Below, in pieces: positions 44,524-52,979 of a stretch of DNA of 64,000 nt (positions within the stretch are counted from its first letter, which is position 1; each line of letters begins with the position of its first letter). The position numbers and the translations under genes are program-made. The notes under the pieces were generated by a model. The model ran no database searches and was not told the origin of the DNA. It saw only the letters and a program-made list of their open reading frames with translations. Source of the stretch: GCA-002282575 sp964519885 (GTDB taxonomy: Bacteria; Pseudomonadota; Gammaproteobacteria; Thiomicrospirales; Thiomicrospiraceae). Where the stretch lies: NCBI GenBank assembly GCA_964519885.1, contig CAZFLX010000001.1, positions 62,001-126,000 of the forward strand, in the 5' to 3' direction.

Positions 44524-45603
44524 TTAACTATCCATTAAGCGGCGTTTAGCCAACCACAACCAATGTTGAATGGGCAAAACCAACAACAAAGGAAACAACA
44601 ACATCAGCAACATTCCTGGAAATATCGGTAAACCACCCGATTGCAGTTGCGAGCGTAGCGCAATCGCTACCTGTGTGAACAACAAATAAAAGCCCAATCC
44701 CAGTGCCATACGTGAGTAGCGCCCTTTACGCGGCGCAACACGAGACAAGCGCCACGCAACAAATGCTAGCACTAACACACTAAGTCCGACAAAAACACGC
44801 CACTGCAAATGCGCCATCGCACGGAGTTCGTCTCGGCGTTGCCACAAGGCCAGCGTATCCAAGGCTTCGACATCTAAGGCTGATAGGGTTACTTGCCAAT
44901 CGGGCAGCCATACGGTCATTTTTTCAAAGTTTTGTGTCATCAGCTGTGTTTGCCCCAACAAGCCGCTCATGACTTGTCCTTTCAATAAAATCAGCTGAGT
45001 TCGCCCTTCTGCTTGCTCAAAATAGCCTTGAGGGGCTAACAAGAGTTGATCAAGTTTATCGGGATTACGTAATTGAATAAACACATCGGTCAAATCGCCA
45101 TTTGCCGTCACCGTTTCAGCGTAAAACACCCCTTGCGATGAAGGGAGTGGTGTAAAGCGACCACCCACTAAGGATTTGATGTGTGTCCGTAGCTGACCTT
45201 CAGCAAGCAAACTCCGTTCCTGCTGCATCGACCAAGAAGCACCGTATAAAGAAAAGAATGCGGCAATTAAGGCCACCACTACCGAAAAGGTCATCACCAA
45301 ACGGACAAAGTAGCTGGGTGCAATGCCACTGGCTGATAGAACCTCCATTTCACGATCGTGATACAGGCGACCAAAGGTCAACATCACCGCCAGCAGTACC
45401 GATAAGGGCAACAAAATTTCCATCGCCATCGGGATTTTCAGCAACACCAACTGAAAGACCAAATCGGCACTTAAACGACCTTCTAGGGCTTCCGTTAACA
45501 AACGGGCAACTTCACCGCCCATAATCACCAGTAGCAACACGCCCAACACTGCCAAAAAAGACAGCACAATTTCTCGACCGATATAACTGGTTAACAAACG
45601 CAT
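44524..45603 (-). CDS. lptF: LPS export ABC transporter permease LptF
   Basis: 359 residues from the internal ATG giving MRLLTSYIGREIVLSF; the family starts at this point, while a longer frame from 45645 adds 14 polar residues. The topology matches LptG: membrane helices, a periplasmic domain (FYAETVTANGDLTDVFIQ), and three C-terminal helices. The coupling loop reads REMEVLSASGIAPSYF. It is divergent from pepA, as in E. coli. Confidence 0.92.
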   Translation of the reverse strand: MRLLTSYIGREIVLSFLAVLGVLLLVIMGGEVARLLTEALEGRLSADLVFQLVLLKIPMAMEILLPLSVLLAVMLTFGRLYHDREMEVLSASGIAPSYFVRLVMTFSVVVALIAAFFSLYGASWSMQQERSLLAEGQLRTHIKSLVGGRFTPLPSSQGVFYAETVTANGDLTDVFIQLRNPDKLDQLLLAPQGYFEQAEGRTQLILLKGQVMSGLLGQTQLMTQNFEKMTVWLPDWQVTLSALDVEALDTLALWQRRDELRAMAHLQWRVFVGLSVLVLAFVAWRLSRVAPRKGRYSRMALGLGFYLLFTQVAIALRSQLQSGGLPIFPGMLLMLLFPLLLVLPIQHWLWLAKRRLMDS

Positions 45604-45695
45604 GGGTGATTTCACTCGTTTTGGCGGGATCAAATGCTTGTGCATTCAACTAAAAATGAGTATTGTAAGTAAAAACTGTCTAGGAAACATACAAA

Positions 45696-47183
45696 ATGAA
45701 TCAATTAAGCATCGAATTTAGTCAAAAGGCCTCTGCAGAACAATTACTGATCATTGCCGTGACATCCCAAGGCGAACAGAGTAATGAATTTAAGCAGCAA
45801 GACAAGCTGCGCAAAGGTCAGCTGAGCCAGTCGATTACCGACGGTATTATCAGTGCCAAAAAAGCCAGCACACAGTTTGTTGCTAAAGCAAACGCGAAAG
45901 AATCTAACCTATTATTGGTTGGCGTGGGTGACAAACCCTTGAACCTGCGTAGCTATCGTGAAGTTTGTGAAGCTGCAGCTCAGGCGGTTAATGGCAGTAA
46001 ACATACCGATGTTCACTGCACCCTACCCCAGGTTGCGCTTAGCGATGTGGATGATCAACAAGCCTTAGTCCATGCTAGTTTGATTTTTCAAAACAGTCTT
46101 TATCGTTACACCGATGCCAGCCGTGGCAAAGCCGCTAAAGAATCCGCTCCGGTGTGGGCTCGCCTAACTTTTGATGCTGGCAAACTGACCGAAACAGAAG
46201 CACAAGCAGCGGTTACGCAAGGTCAGTTAACCGCACTGGGCATGGCAACCACCCGTACACTGGGCAATCTTCCGCCCAACCTACTGAATCCAGAATCTCT
46301 CGCAGAACATGCCAAAACGATGGCGAAAACGCACGGATTAAAATGCACCATTCTCAAACGTGCCGACATGGAAAAACTGGGCATGGGTAGTTTGTTAGCC
46401 GTGGCACAAGCATCGGCACACGCACCACGCATGATTGCGCTGGAATACAAAGGTGGCAAAGGTGCGCCTATTGCCCTCGTTGGTAAAGGCGTAACTTTTG
46501 ATACGGGTGGTATCAGCCTAAAACCTGGTGCTGGCATGGATGAGATGAAATTCGATATGTGTGGTGCGGCTACCGTTGTTGGCGTGATGCAAGCGATTGC
46601 GGAATTAAAACTGCCGATCAATGTGGTGGGTGTTATTCCTTCGGTTGAAAATATGCCCGCTGGCAACGCCGCGCGTCCTGGTGATGTGGTGATCAGCATG
46701 AGTGGTCAAACCATTGAAATTTTGAACACCGATGCTGAAGGTCGCCTGATTTTATGTGATGCCTTGACCTGGACGCAACGCGAGTTCAAACCCAAACAAA
46801 TTATCGATATGGCAACGCTAACGGGGGCTTGTATCATTGCCTTGGGCAACCATACCAGTGGCTTAATGGGTAATAATGATGACCTAGCTAACGACTTGCT
46901 ACAAGCAGGCGAACAAACCTACGATCGTGCTTGGCGCTTGCCGTTATTTGATGAATACGACGAACAATTAAAGTCTAACTTTGCCGACATGGGTAACATC
47001 GGTGGACGTGAAGCGGGTACGATTACCGCTGCCTGCTTCCTCAAACGCTTTATCGAAAATGACACCCCTTGGGCGCATTTGGACATTGCTGGCACGGCTT
47101 GGGTATCGGGTGCGAAAAAAGGCGCCAGTGGTCGCCCTGTTCCGTTATTGGTTCAATACCTTATCAACCAAGCTAACGCATGA
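45696..47183 (+). CDS. pepA: Leucyl aminopeptidase (cytosol aminopeptidase)
   Basis: 495 residues. This M17 dizinc peptidase removes N-terminal residues; in E. coli it also binds DNA. The catalytic region has GKGVTFDTGGISLKPG, the signature NTDAEGRL and the MCGAATVVG block. AGGAAA precedes the ATG by eight bases. It is divergent from lptFG and overlaps holC by four bases, the conserved pepA-holC-valS group. Confidence 0.97.
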   Translation: MNQLSIEFSQKASAEQLLIIAVTSQGEQSNEFKQQDKLRKGQLSQSITDGIISAKKASTQFVAKANAKESNLLLVGVGDKPLNLRSYREVCEAAAQAVNGSKHTDVHCTLPQVALSDVDDQQALVHASLIFQNSLYRYTDASRGKAAKESAPVWARLTFDAGKLTETEAQAAVTQGQLTALGMATTRTLGNLPPNLLNPESLAEHAKTMAKTHGLKCTILKRADMEKLGMGSLLAVAQASAHAPRMIALEYKGGKGAPIALVGKGVTFDTGGISLKPGAGMDEMKFDMCGAATVVGVMQAIAELKLPINVVGVIPSVENMPAGNAARPGDVVISMSGQTIEILNTDAEGRLILCDALTWTQREFKPKQIIDMATLTGACIIALGNHTSGLMGNNDDLANDLLQAGEQTYDRAWRLPLFDEYDEQLKSNFADMGNIGGREAGTITAACFLKRFIENDTPWAHLDIAGTAWVSGAKKGASGRPVPLLVQYLINQANA

Positions 47184-47590
47184 GCGAAGTTTGGTTTTAT
47201 TTGCTCGCCGATGCTAGCGAAGCCACGCGCGAGCAGTTCATCTGCCGCTTTGCTGAAATGGCGATCAAACGACAACGCCCAGCGCTGATTTTGTGTGAAT
47301 CGGCGCAACAAGCGGAACGGCTGGATAACAAACTCTGGTCGGACACCTCTCCGACCAGTTTTGTCGCCCATAGCATCAATTTTGCTTGCCCAGCGCCAAT
47401 CCAACTGGTTACCGGAGAGCTTCCAGCCCAAGGCGATATTCTGCTTAACCTAACGGATGAACTGCTGACCGTAACGGGTTATCAACGTATTGTCGAAATC
47501 ATCAATCCCGACAGTCGTGAAGCCAGTCGCAGTCGTTGGCGACACTATCAACAGCAAGGGCTAACACCCGAACTCAAACCCATCGCTTAA
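47180..47590 (+). CDS. holC: DNA polymerase III chi subunit
   Basis: 136 residues. The chi subunit bridges the clamp loader and SSB. The alpha/beta N-terminus and the C-terminal helical tail (VEIINPDSREASRSRWRHYQQQG) with the conserved end of the family support the call; overall identity to E. coli HolC appears low, so position between pepA and valS carries weight. It overlaps pepA by four bases. Confidence 0.88.
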   Translation: MSEVWFYLLADASEATREQFICRFAEMAIKRQRPALILCESAQQAERLDNKLWSDTSPTSFVAHSINFACPAPIQLVTGELPAQGDILLNLTDELLTVTGYQRIVEIINPDSREASRSRWRHYQQQGLTPELKPIA

Positions 47591-47614
47591 TCAATCTCTG
47601 CGAGTGAAAACCTT

Positions 47615-47648
47615 CGTGTTATAATTACAAGAATTTTGTTATAACACG
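47615..47648. promoter_or_regulatory. Inverted repeat over a -10-like element upstream of valS
   Basis: CGTGTTATAA (47615-47624) and TTATAACACG (47639-47648) are perfect 10-base inverted arms with 14 bases between. The left arm overlaps a perfect TATAAT (47620-47625). The arrangement looks like an operator over the valS promoter. A weak -35 is all that can be seen upstream. It is not a T-box. Confidence 0.5.
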
Positions 47649-47659
47649 ACGCGCTTTTC

Positions 47660-50458
47660 ATGGATAAAACTTACGACCCCTCGAACATTGAAGGCAAATG
47701 GTACGCCATTTGGGAAAACAACGGACATTTCAAACCAGCCAGCACAGGTGACGACACCTATTGTGTCATGCTTCCTCCACCTAATGTCACAGGCAGCCTG
47801 CACATGGGACACGCCTTTCAAGACACCATTATGGATTCCTTGATTCGCTATAACCGTATGAGTGGTAAGCGCACACTGTGGCAACCTGGTACCGACCATG
47901 CGGGTATTGCCACCCAAATGGTGGTCGAACGCCGTTTAGCCGCTCAAGGGGTCAGTCGTCATGATTTAGGTCGCGACGCTTTTTTAGAAAAAGTCTGGGA
48001 ATGGAAAGCGGAATCAGGCGGTACCATTACCCGTCAAATGCGTCGTCTGGGCGCGAGCTGCGATTGGTCGCGCGAACGCTTTACCATGGACGATGGCTTA
48101 AACGATGCGGTGAAAGAAGTCTTTGTGCGTCTGTTCGATGACGGCTTAATATACCGTGGCAAGCGCTTGGTCAACTGGGACCCTGTGTTACAAACCGCAG
48201 TATCTGACTTAGAAGTGATTAGCGAAGAAGAACAAGGCAGCATGTGGCATTTCCGCTATCCTTTAACGGATGGTTCTGGCTCGCTGGTCGTTGCCACGAC
48301 CCGTCCCGAAACTATGCTTGGCGATACCGCTGTAGCGGTCAGCCCTGACGATGAACGCTATGCCAGCTTCATTGGTAAAACCATTAACCTGCCCTTGGTT
48401 GGTCGTGAAATTCCGATTATTAGCGACAGCTACGTTGACCCTGCTTTCGGAACAGGTTGCGTGAAAATCACCCCAGCGCACGACTTTAATGACTATGCCA
48501 TTGGTCAGCGTCACAGCTTGCCGATGATTACCATTTTAACGCCCACCGCGCACATTAACGATAACGCGCCCGAAGCCTACCGTGGACTGGATCGTTTCGA
48601 AGCGCGTAAACGCGTGGTTGCCGACTTAGACGCCTTGGGATTGTTGGTCGAAATCAAACCGCATACCCTGATGGTACCCCGTGGCGACCGTACCCAATCG
48701 GTGATTGAGCCGATGCTCACCGATCAATGGTTCGTCGATCTCACTCGTGATAGCCAAGCCGATGGTCGCAAAGGCGGTAAAGCCGCCATTACCGACCCTG
48801 CCCTCGCCTGCGTTGCCGACGGTCGTGTTAAATTTGTGCCCGATAACTGGTCGAATACTTACAATCAGTGGCTAAACAACATTCAAGACTGGTGTATTTC
48901 GCGTCAAATCTGGTGGGGACACCGCATCCCGGCTTGGTACGACGACAACGGCAGCGTCTATGTTGCCCGTTCAGAAGACGAAGCACGCAGCAAATACAAC
49001 TTGCCTGCTCATTTAGCCTTACATCAAGATACCGACGTACTCGATACTTGGTTCTCGTCGGCACTATGGCCATTCAGCACGCTCGGCTGGCCAAACCAAA
49101 CAGCAGAACTGAAAGACTTCTACCCGACCAGTACGCTGGTGACGGGCTTTGACATTATCTTCTTCTGGGTCGCACGCATGGTGATGTTTGGCTTGTATTT
49201 CGCTGAAGATGTGCCTTTCAAAACCGTGTATGTGCATGGCTTGGTGCGTGATGCCGAAGGACAAAAAATGTCCAAATCGAAAGGCAACGTGCTCGACCCG
49301 ATTGATTTAATTGACGGCATCACCCTCGAAGACTTGGTAGCAAAACGTACCACAGGCCTGATGCAACCGGAAATGGCGAAAAAAATTGACGCCAAAACAC
49401 GCAAAGAATTCGAAGGCGGCATACCTGCTTATGGCACTGACGCCTTGCGCTTCACCTTTGCCTCTTTAGCCAGTAATGGACGAGATATTCGTTTCGATCA
49501 AAAGCGCTGCGAAGGCTACCGCAATTTCTGTAACAAGCTGTGGAATGCCACGCGCTATGTGCTCATGAACACCGAAGGTCAAGATACAGGCTTAGATGCC
49601 AGCCTTGCCTGTGATTACAGCCAAGCTGACAAATGGATCATCTCGCGCCTACAACAAACTGAAGCAGAAGTCATTCGTCACTTTGAACAATATCGCTTAG
49701 ACCTGTTATCGCAACACTTATACGACTTCTTCTGGTCGGATTACTGCGACTGGTATTTAGAACTGACCAAACCCGTACTCAACAATCCAGACAGCAGCGA
49801 TGCGCAAAAACGTGCCGCGCGTAAAACGCTGGTGCGTGTATTAGAGGCGACCTTACGCCTGCTTCACCCGATTATGCCTTTCATTACCGAAGAAATTTGG
49901 CAGAAAGTCGCACCACTGGCGGGTAAATCAGGCGACACCATCAGCACACAAAGCTATCCACAACCACGCGTTGCGGGCATTTGTCCGATTGCGCTGGGCC
50001 ATATTGCTTGGTTGCAAGAAAGCATTTTAGCCGTGCGTCGTTTGCGTGCCGACCTAAATGTCGCACCCAGCAAACCGATTAGCCTGATTGCTGTCGATGC
50101 CACAGCACAAGACCAACAACGCTTAAATGAATTCGCGCCCTATTTGCGCTTCCTAGCTAAGGTCGAAAACATCACAACCGCCAACGAAGACCCAGCACAA
50201 GCTGCGGTTGCCGTTGTCGGTGGCAATCTGAAACTCTTCTTGCCGATGGCAGGATTAATTGATTTTGAAGCCGAAAAAGTGCGTTTGCAAAAAGAAATGG
50301 GTAAATTAAGCTTAGAAATTGAAAAGCTATCTGGAAAGCTGAATAATTCTGGCTTTGTCGATAAAGCACCCGCAGCGCTCGTCGAAAAAGAAAAAGCGCG
50401 TTTAGCCGAGTTGGAAAATGCGAAAAGTAATTTGGAGAAACAATATGCTGCACTCTAA
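47660..50458 (+). CDS. valS: Valine--tRNA ligase
   Basis: 932 residues, class I. HIGH-type motif is PPPNVTGSLHMGHAF and the KMSKS loop KMSKSKGN; the editing (CP1) domain lies between (ATTRPETMLGDTAVAV). The anticodon-binding helix bundle and the C-terminal coiled coil (about 870-930, LQKEMGKLSLEIEKLSGKL) are present. The last codons overlap the next gene by 14 bases. Confidence 0.98.
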   Translation: MDKTYDPSNIEGKWYAIWENNGHFKPASTGDDTYCVMLPPPNVTGSLHMGHAFQDTIMDSLIRYNRMSGKRTLWQPGTDHAGIATQMVVERRLAAQGVSRHDLGRDAFLEKVWEWKAESGGTITRQMRRLGASCDWSRERFTMDDGLNDAVKEVFVRLFDDGLIYRGKRLVNWDPVLQTAVSDLEVISEEEQGSMWHFRYPLTDGSGSLVVATTRPETMLGDTAVAVSPDDERYASFIGKTINLPLVGREIPIISDSYVDPAFGTGCVKITPAHDFNDYAIGQRHSLPMITILTPTAHINDNAPEAYRGLDRFEARKRVVADLDALGLLVEIKPHTLMVPRGDRTQSVIEPMLTDQWFVDLTRDSQADGRKGGKAAITDPALACVADGRVKFVPDNWSNTYNQWLNNIQDWCISRQIWWGHRIPAWYDDNGSVYVARSEDEARSKYNLPAHLALHQDTDVLDTWFSSALWPFSTLGWPNQTAELKDFYPTSTLVTGFDIIFFWVARMVMFGLYFAEDVPFKTVYVHGLVRDAEGQKMSKSKGNVLDPIDLIDGITLEDLVAKRTTGLMQPEMAKKIDAKTRKEFEGGIPAYGTDALRFTFASLASNGRDIRFDQKRCEGYRNFCNKLWNATRYVLMNTEGQDTGLDASLACDYSQADKWIISRLQQTEAEVIRHFEQYRLDLLSQHLYDFFWSDYCDWYLELTKPVLNNPDSSDAQKRAARKTLVRVLEATLRLLHPIMPFITEEIWQKVAPLAGKSGDTISTQSYPQPRVAGICPIALGHIAWLQESILAVRRLRADLNVAPSKPISLIAVDATAQDQQRLNEFAPYLRFLAKVENITTANEDPAQAAVAVVGGNLKLFLPMAGLIDFEAEKVRLQKEMGKLSLEIEKLSGKLNNSGFVDKAPAALVEKEKARLAELENAKSNLEKQYAAL

Positions 50459-51206
50459 CAAACTCTACCTCGCAGTTGCCTTGAGTGTGATACAAACCAG
50501 CGCCTGGGCGGTTGATCCCGCTCCCGCAGCGGCCGAAGTAACGACAGGCGAAACATCCCCGAGTGCGGCGAATACCAAAAAGCCAGCCTGGGAAGTGAAA
50601 GAAGTGCCAGCAAGTAAACAATGGGTCAGTGATAAGTTAGAAGTACCGCTACGTTCTTGCCCTGGCGATCGTTGTAAAGTGGTTAAAATTGTTAAACCTG
50701 GCTTTGAAACTACCTTAATTGGCGTCACTAACGACGGTTGGGCATTAGTGACCAGTGGCGAAACCAAAGGCTACCTGCCCAAACGCTATCTGCAAACAAC
50801 CCCTGTTGCTAGTCAACAATTAGAAGGCGCACAACGACAATCGCTCGAAGCCATGCAAGCACACGGCGCCTTGAAAACTGAGATGGATGCGCTGAAAAAC
50901 CGTGCTGAAAACGCCGAAACCGAAGTCGCCAGTTTGCGTAAAGACAATTATGAACTCAAACAAGAATTAGACTACGTCAAAACGCTTTCAACACAAACGC
51001 TGGTCGTCAACGAAGACAACCGTCGCCTGAAAACGGAGATTGAAGCCTTGCGTCAACGTAACGACATCTTAGAACAAGAAGCAAGTGATGTTGAGGGTAA
51101 AAATCAGCGTGCTTGGGTAATGGTTGGCGCAGGCATTTTATTTATGGGTTGGATCATTGGACGTTTTGCTCGTTCCCCCCGTCGTAAAGGCTGGAATGAG
51201 ATCTAA
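50445..51206 (+). CDS. SH3-domain envelope protein, TIGR04211/YgiM-like
   Basis: 253 residues from the ATG preceded by TTTGGAGAAACAAT; a longer frame starts inside valS without a site. The layout is a signal peptide (about 1-22), a bacterial SH3 domain (about 55-110, VPLRSCPGDRCKVVKIV, GWALVTSGETKGYLPKRYL), a coiled coil (about 125-215), one membrane helix (about 218-236) and a basic tail RRKG. This is the YgiM pattern: periplasmic SH3 with a C-terminal anchor. YgiM's role in the envelope is not settled. It starts 14 bases inside valS, so it is translationally coupled. Confidence 0.88.
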   Translation: MLHSNKLYLAVALSVIQTSAWAVDPAPAAAEVTTGETSPSAANTKKPAWEVKEVPASKQWVSDKLEVPLRSCPGDRCKVVKIVKPGFETTLIGVTNDGWALVTSGETKGYLPKRYLQTTPVASQQLEGAQRQSLEAMQAHGALKTEMDALKNRAENAETEVASLRKDNYELKQELDYVKTLSTQTLVVNEDNRRLKTEIEALRQRNDILEQEASDVEGKNQRAWVMVGAGILFMGWIIGRFARSPRRKGWNEI

Positions 51207-51258
51207 TACCCCCATTCTTCCGGCCTAACACCAAGGGGCCAACTCGAAGAATAAATCA

Positions 51259-51283
51259 GGGATTCTTAATGAATCCCTTTTTT
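51259..51283 (+). terminator. Intrinsic terminator after the SH3 protein gene
   Basis: GGGATTC/GAATCCC with a five-base loop followed by a six-to-seven-base T-run. Ends the pepA-holC-valS-SH3 direction. Confidence 0.88.
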
Positions 51284-51353
51284 ATAGATGCACTAAGCCT
51301 GGCATGATGTTTGCTTTTATTTCACTGTTAAACTAAATAAAAGGAGCATCATC

Positions 51354-51809
51354 ATGCGTAAACTGACTTTAATCAGCGCCACGGCATTGATCTCGTTTGC
51401 TAGCCTAACCGGTTGCAATTTAACCAAACAAGAAATTGGCATAGCCACAGGTGCTGCGGTGGGTGCCATTGCGTCACCCCTCATTTTTGGTAATACCGCT
51501 TGGTACACCATCGCTGGGGGTGCAGCAGCAGGTGGCTTTATTGGTAACTATGTCGGTAAAAACATGAGCACGCAAAGTCGTCAACAAGTGGCTTATACGC
51601 TGGATAAAGCGCCCGACAAACAACCTTATCAATTTATGAGTAACCCACAAAACACGCCCGATTTGACCGTAACACCCTTGCGCAGTTACAAAATCAGCAA
51701 TCAACAGTGTCGTGACTTTGAACTGGTCACCCAAGAGGGTGTTAAAACGGTTTACGACAAAGGCTCTGCCTGTAAACAAGCTGATGGTAACTGGAAAATA
51801 CGCGCCTAA
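51354..51809 (+). CDS. Glycine-zipper outer-membrane lipoprotein
   Basis: 151 residues. A lipoprotein signal with lipobox LTGC (Cys21) is followed by a glycine-zipper membrane segment (IGIATGAAVGAIASPLIFG, GGAAAGGFIGNYVG) and a C-terminal domain with two cysteines (QQCRDFELV, SACKQADGNWKI), resembling the 17 kDa surface-antigen/RcsF-like lipoproteins. Likely anchored in the outer membrane. A strong ribosome site (AAAAGGAGC) precedes the ATG. It stands alone between two terminators, so it is probably monocistronic. Confidence 0.88.
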   Translation: MRKLTLISATALISFASLTGCNLTKQEIGIATGAAVGAIASPLIFGNTAWYTIAGGAAAGGFIGNYVGKNMSTQSRQQVAYTLDKAPDKQPYQFMSNPQNTPDLTVTPLRSYKISNQQCRDFELVTQEGVKTVYDKGSACKQADGNWKIRA

Positions 51810-51881
51810 ATCTTGGCAAAGTAATGACTAAAACCGATTTTCCCTCCCCTTAGAAGGCTTTTGGTCTTCTGCGATGTCGCA

Positions 51882-51909
51882 CCGCTGTTTATAAAACAGC
51901 GGTTTTTTT
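51882..51909 (+). terminator. Intrinsic terminator after the lipoprotein gene
   Basis: A 21-base near-perfect palindrome (CCGCTGTTT/AAACAGCGG) is followed by seven T. Strong rho-independent terminator. Confidence 0.92.
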
Positions 51910-51930
51910 ATTTCTTTTATGTCAAATCAT

Positions 51931-51957
51931 TACAGAAATCATCCAACTGGCCGATAA
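51931..51957 (+). promoter_or_regulatory. Sigma-28 (FliA)-type promoter for the yjfB-like gene
   Basis: TACAGAAA (51931-51938), an 11-base spacer, then GCCGATAA (51950-51957). The -10 is identical to the flagellar sigma-28 consensus and the -35 keeps the T-A/A-G outline of TAAAGTTT with the exact spacing. It lies 40 bases before the ATG. Confidence 0.7.
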
Positions 51958-51997
51958 CCCCAGTGCAAAGAAGTCAACAACATCCGGGAGAGTCAGT

Positions 51998-52207
51998 ATG
52001 GAAATTTCAGCGAATGGTGCTGTGAGCGCTTTTCTTGAACAAAAACAAGCCGCTAGTATGCAAGAAGTACAAATGAGTGTCTTCAAAAAAGCCTTGGATA
52101 TGAATGCGGAAGGCGCTCTGGCTTTAGTGAATGCGGCCACCCAGGCAGGCACACCAGCGTCAAGCAATCCGCCAAACTTAGGTCAAAATATTGATGTGAA
52201 AGCCTAA
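51998..52207 (+). CDS. YjfB-like putative motility protein
   Basis: 69 residues. The helical N-terminus (MQEVQMSVFKKALDMNAEGALALVNA) with a low-complexity Pro/Ser tail matches the small YjfB family, associated with motility genes in other bacteria. No signal peptide or membrane helix. The site GGGAGAG precedes the ATG. It is bounded by its own promoter and terminator, with no flagellar gene near by. Function unknown. Confidence 0.8.
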   Translation: MEISANGAVSAFLEQKQAASMQEVQMSVFKKALDMNAEGALALVNAATQAGTPASSNPPNLGQNIDVKA

Positions 52208-52237
52208 GCTTTAACGTCCAAGTAGCATACCTTAAAC

Positions 52238-52266
52238 AAAAAACGCCAAAAAATTGGCGTTTTTTT
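52238..52266. terminator. Bidirectional terminator after the yjfB-like gene
   Basis: AAAAAACGCCAA/TTGGCGTTTTTTT stem with a short A-loop. Separates the yjfB-like gene from the convergent TerB-like gene. Confidence 0.88.
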
Positions 52267-52300
52267 ATGATCGATAGTCTACAACCTATCAGACTGCAGA

Positions 52301-52759
52301 TTAAGTACCTCTAGCCATATTCATCCAGGTATCCGCTTCCAGCATTTGCTCGCCCTCATAATGCCAATCATACCAACGGCGCACCCAGCGATTAATCTCG
52401 TTAAGAATGGTGGCGTTGTGAATACCTAAACGCATAGCGAAAGATTGCACCTTCTCACGTTCCTCGTCACCAAAATGTCCATCCTGATAACTCAGTTTAA
52501 CCATTTCTTGTAAGGCAATCACTTTCGTCGCAAAGCTGTCAAAGGTTGATAACAACACAGCATCATCTTCCACCTCTTCCGGCGTTAAGTCTAATGGCAA
52601 ATGCCATTCCGTTGCCCATTCAATCAAGAACCTTTCTTCTTCTACTGAAATATCGTGATCAACTGCCGCCATATTAACCAATAGCTTTAACAATGACTCA
52701 CGCTGTACTGGCGTTAACTTGTGGGCAAACCCAGATACCGCAAACTGATGTAACTGCAT
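52301..52759 (-). CDS. TerB-like helical protein
   Basis: 152 residues, all-helical, acidic, no signal. The paired acidic metal-binding-type segments AAVDHDISVEEERFLIEW (about 31-48) and YQDGHFGDEEREKVQSFAMRLGI (about 91-113) are the hallmark of the TerB/DjlA-like fold. No other ter genes, toxin, or DnaJ domain is attached, so tellurite resistance should not be inferred. It is a solitary gene, function unknown. It lies 217 bases after ilvD, a gap filled partly by a palindromic repeat. Confidence 0.75.
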   Translation of the reverse strand: MQLHQFAVSGFAHKLTPVQRESLLKLLVNMAAVDHDISVEEERFLIEWATEWHLPLDLTPEEVEDDAVLLSTFDSFATKVIALQEMVKLSYQDGHFGDEEREKVQSFAMRLGIHNATILNEINRWVRRWYDWHYEGEQMLEADTWMNMARGT

Positions 52760-52855
52760 GGCTTTTGACCTTTTTTAATCATTAAAAGTTAGGGGGGGTA
52801 ATGGATAAGGAGAAGTACATAATCCTTGAACTCCTCACCCATTGAATGCATCCAA

Positions 52856-52979
52856 TAAAACCGTCATGAGCCATCAAAATTGCTAGGCGCAAGACTCGCA
52901 GCACAAGGAGTGTACATAAGTACATGACGAAGTGCGAGCATTGCAGCAACAACGCAAGATGATGGCGCAATCGATTTTA
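52856..52979. repeat. Palindromic intergenic repeat, copy D, ending on the ilvD stop codon
   Basis: Outer arms TAAAACC (52856-52862) and the ATTTTA next to the stop, inner arms GCCATC (52870-52875) and GATGGC (52961-52966), around a core with AGTGTACATAAGTACATGAC. The best-preserved full-length copy. The rest of the gap back to 52760 holds only a short AT-rich palindrome near 52775 that I cannot assign. Confidence 0.8.

Noticed and set aside
47591..47659. T-box leader for valS
   Set aside because: The region is too short and lacks a T-box sequence; such leaders are mainly a Gram-positive feature.
51311..51339. Promoter TTGCTT-N17-TAAATA for the lipoprotein gene
   Set aside because: The implied start would fall within the ribosome site, leaving almost no leader; not strong enough to list.
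52301..52759. Tellurite resistance function for the TerB-like gene
   Set aside because: Only the fold matches; no terA, terC, terD or related gene is nearby.
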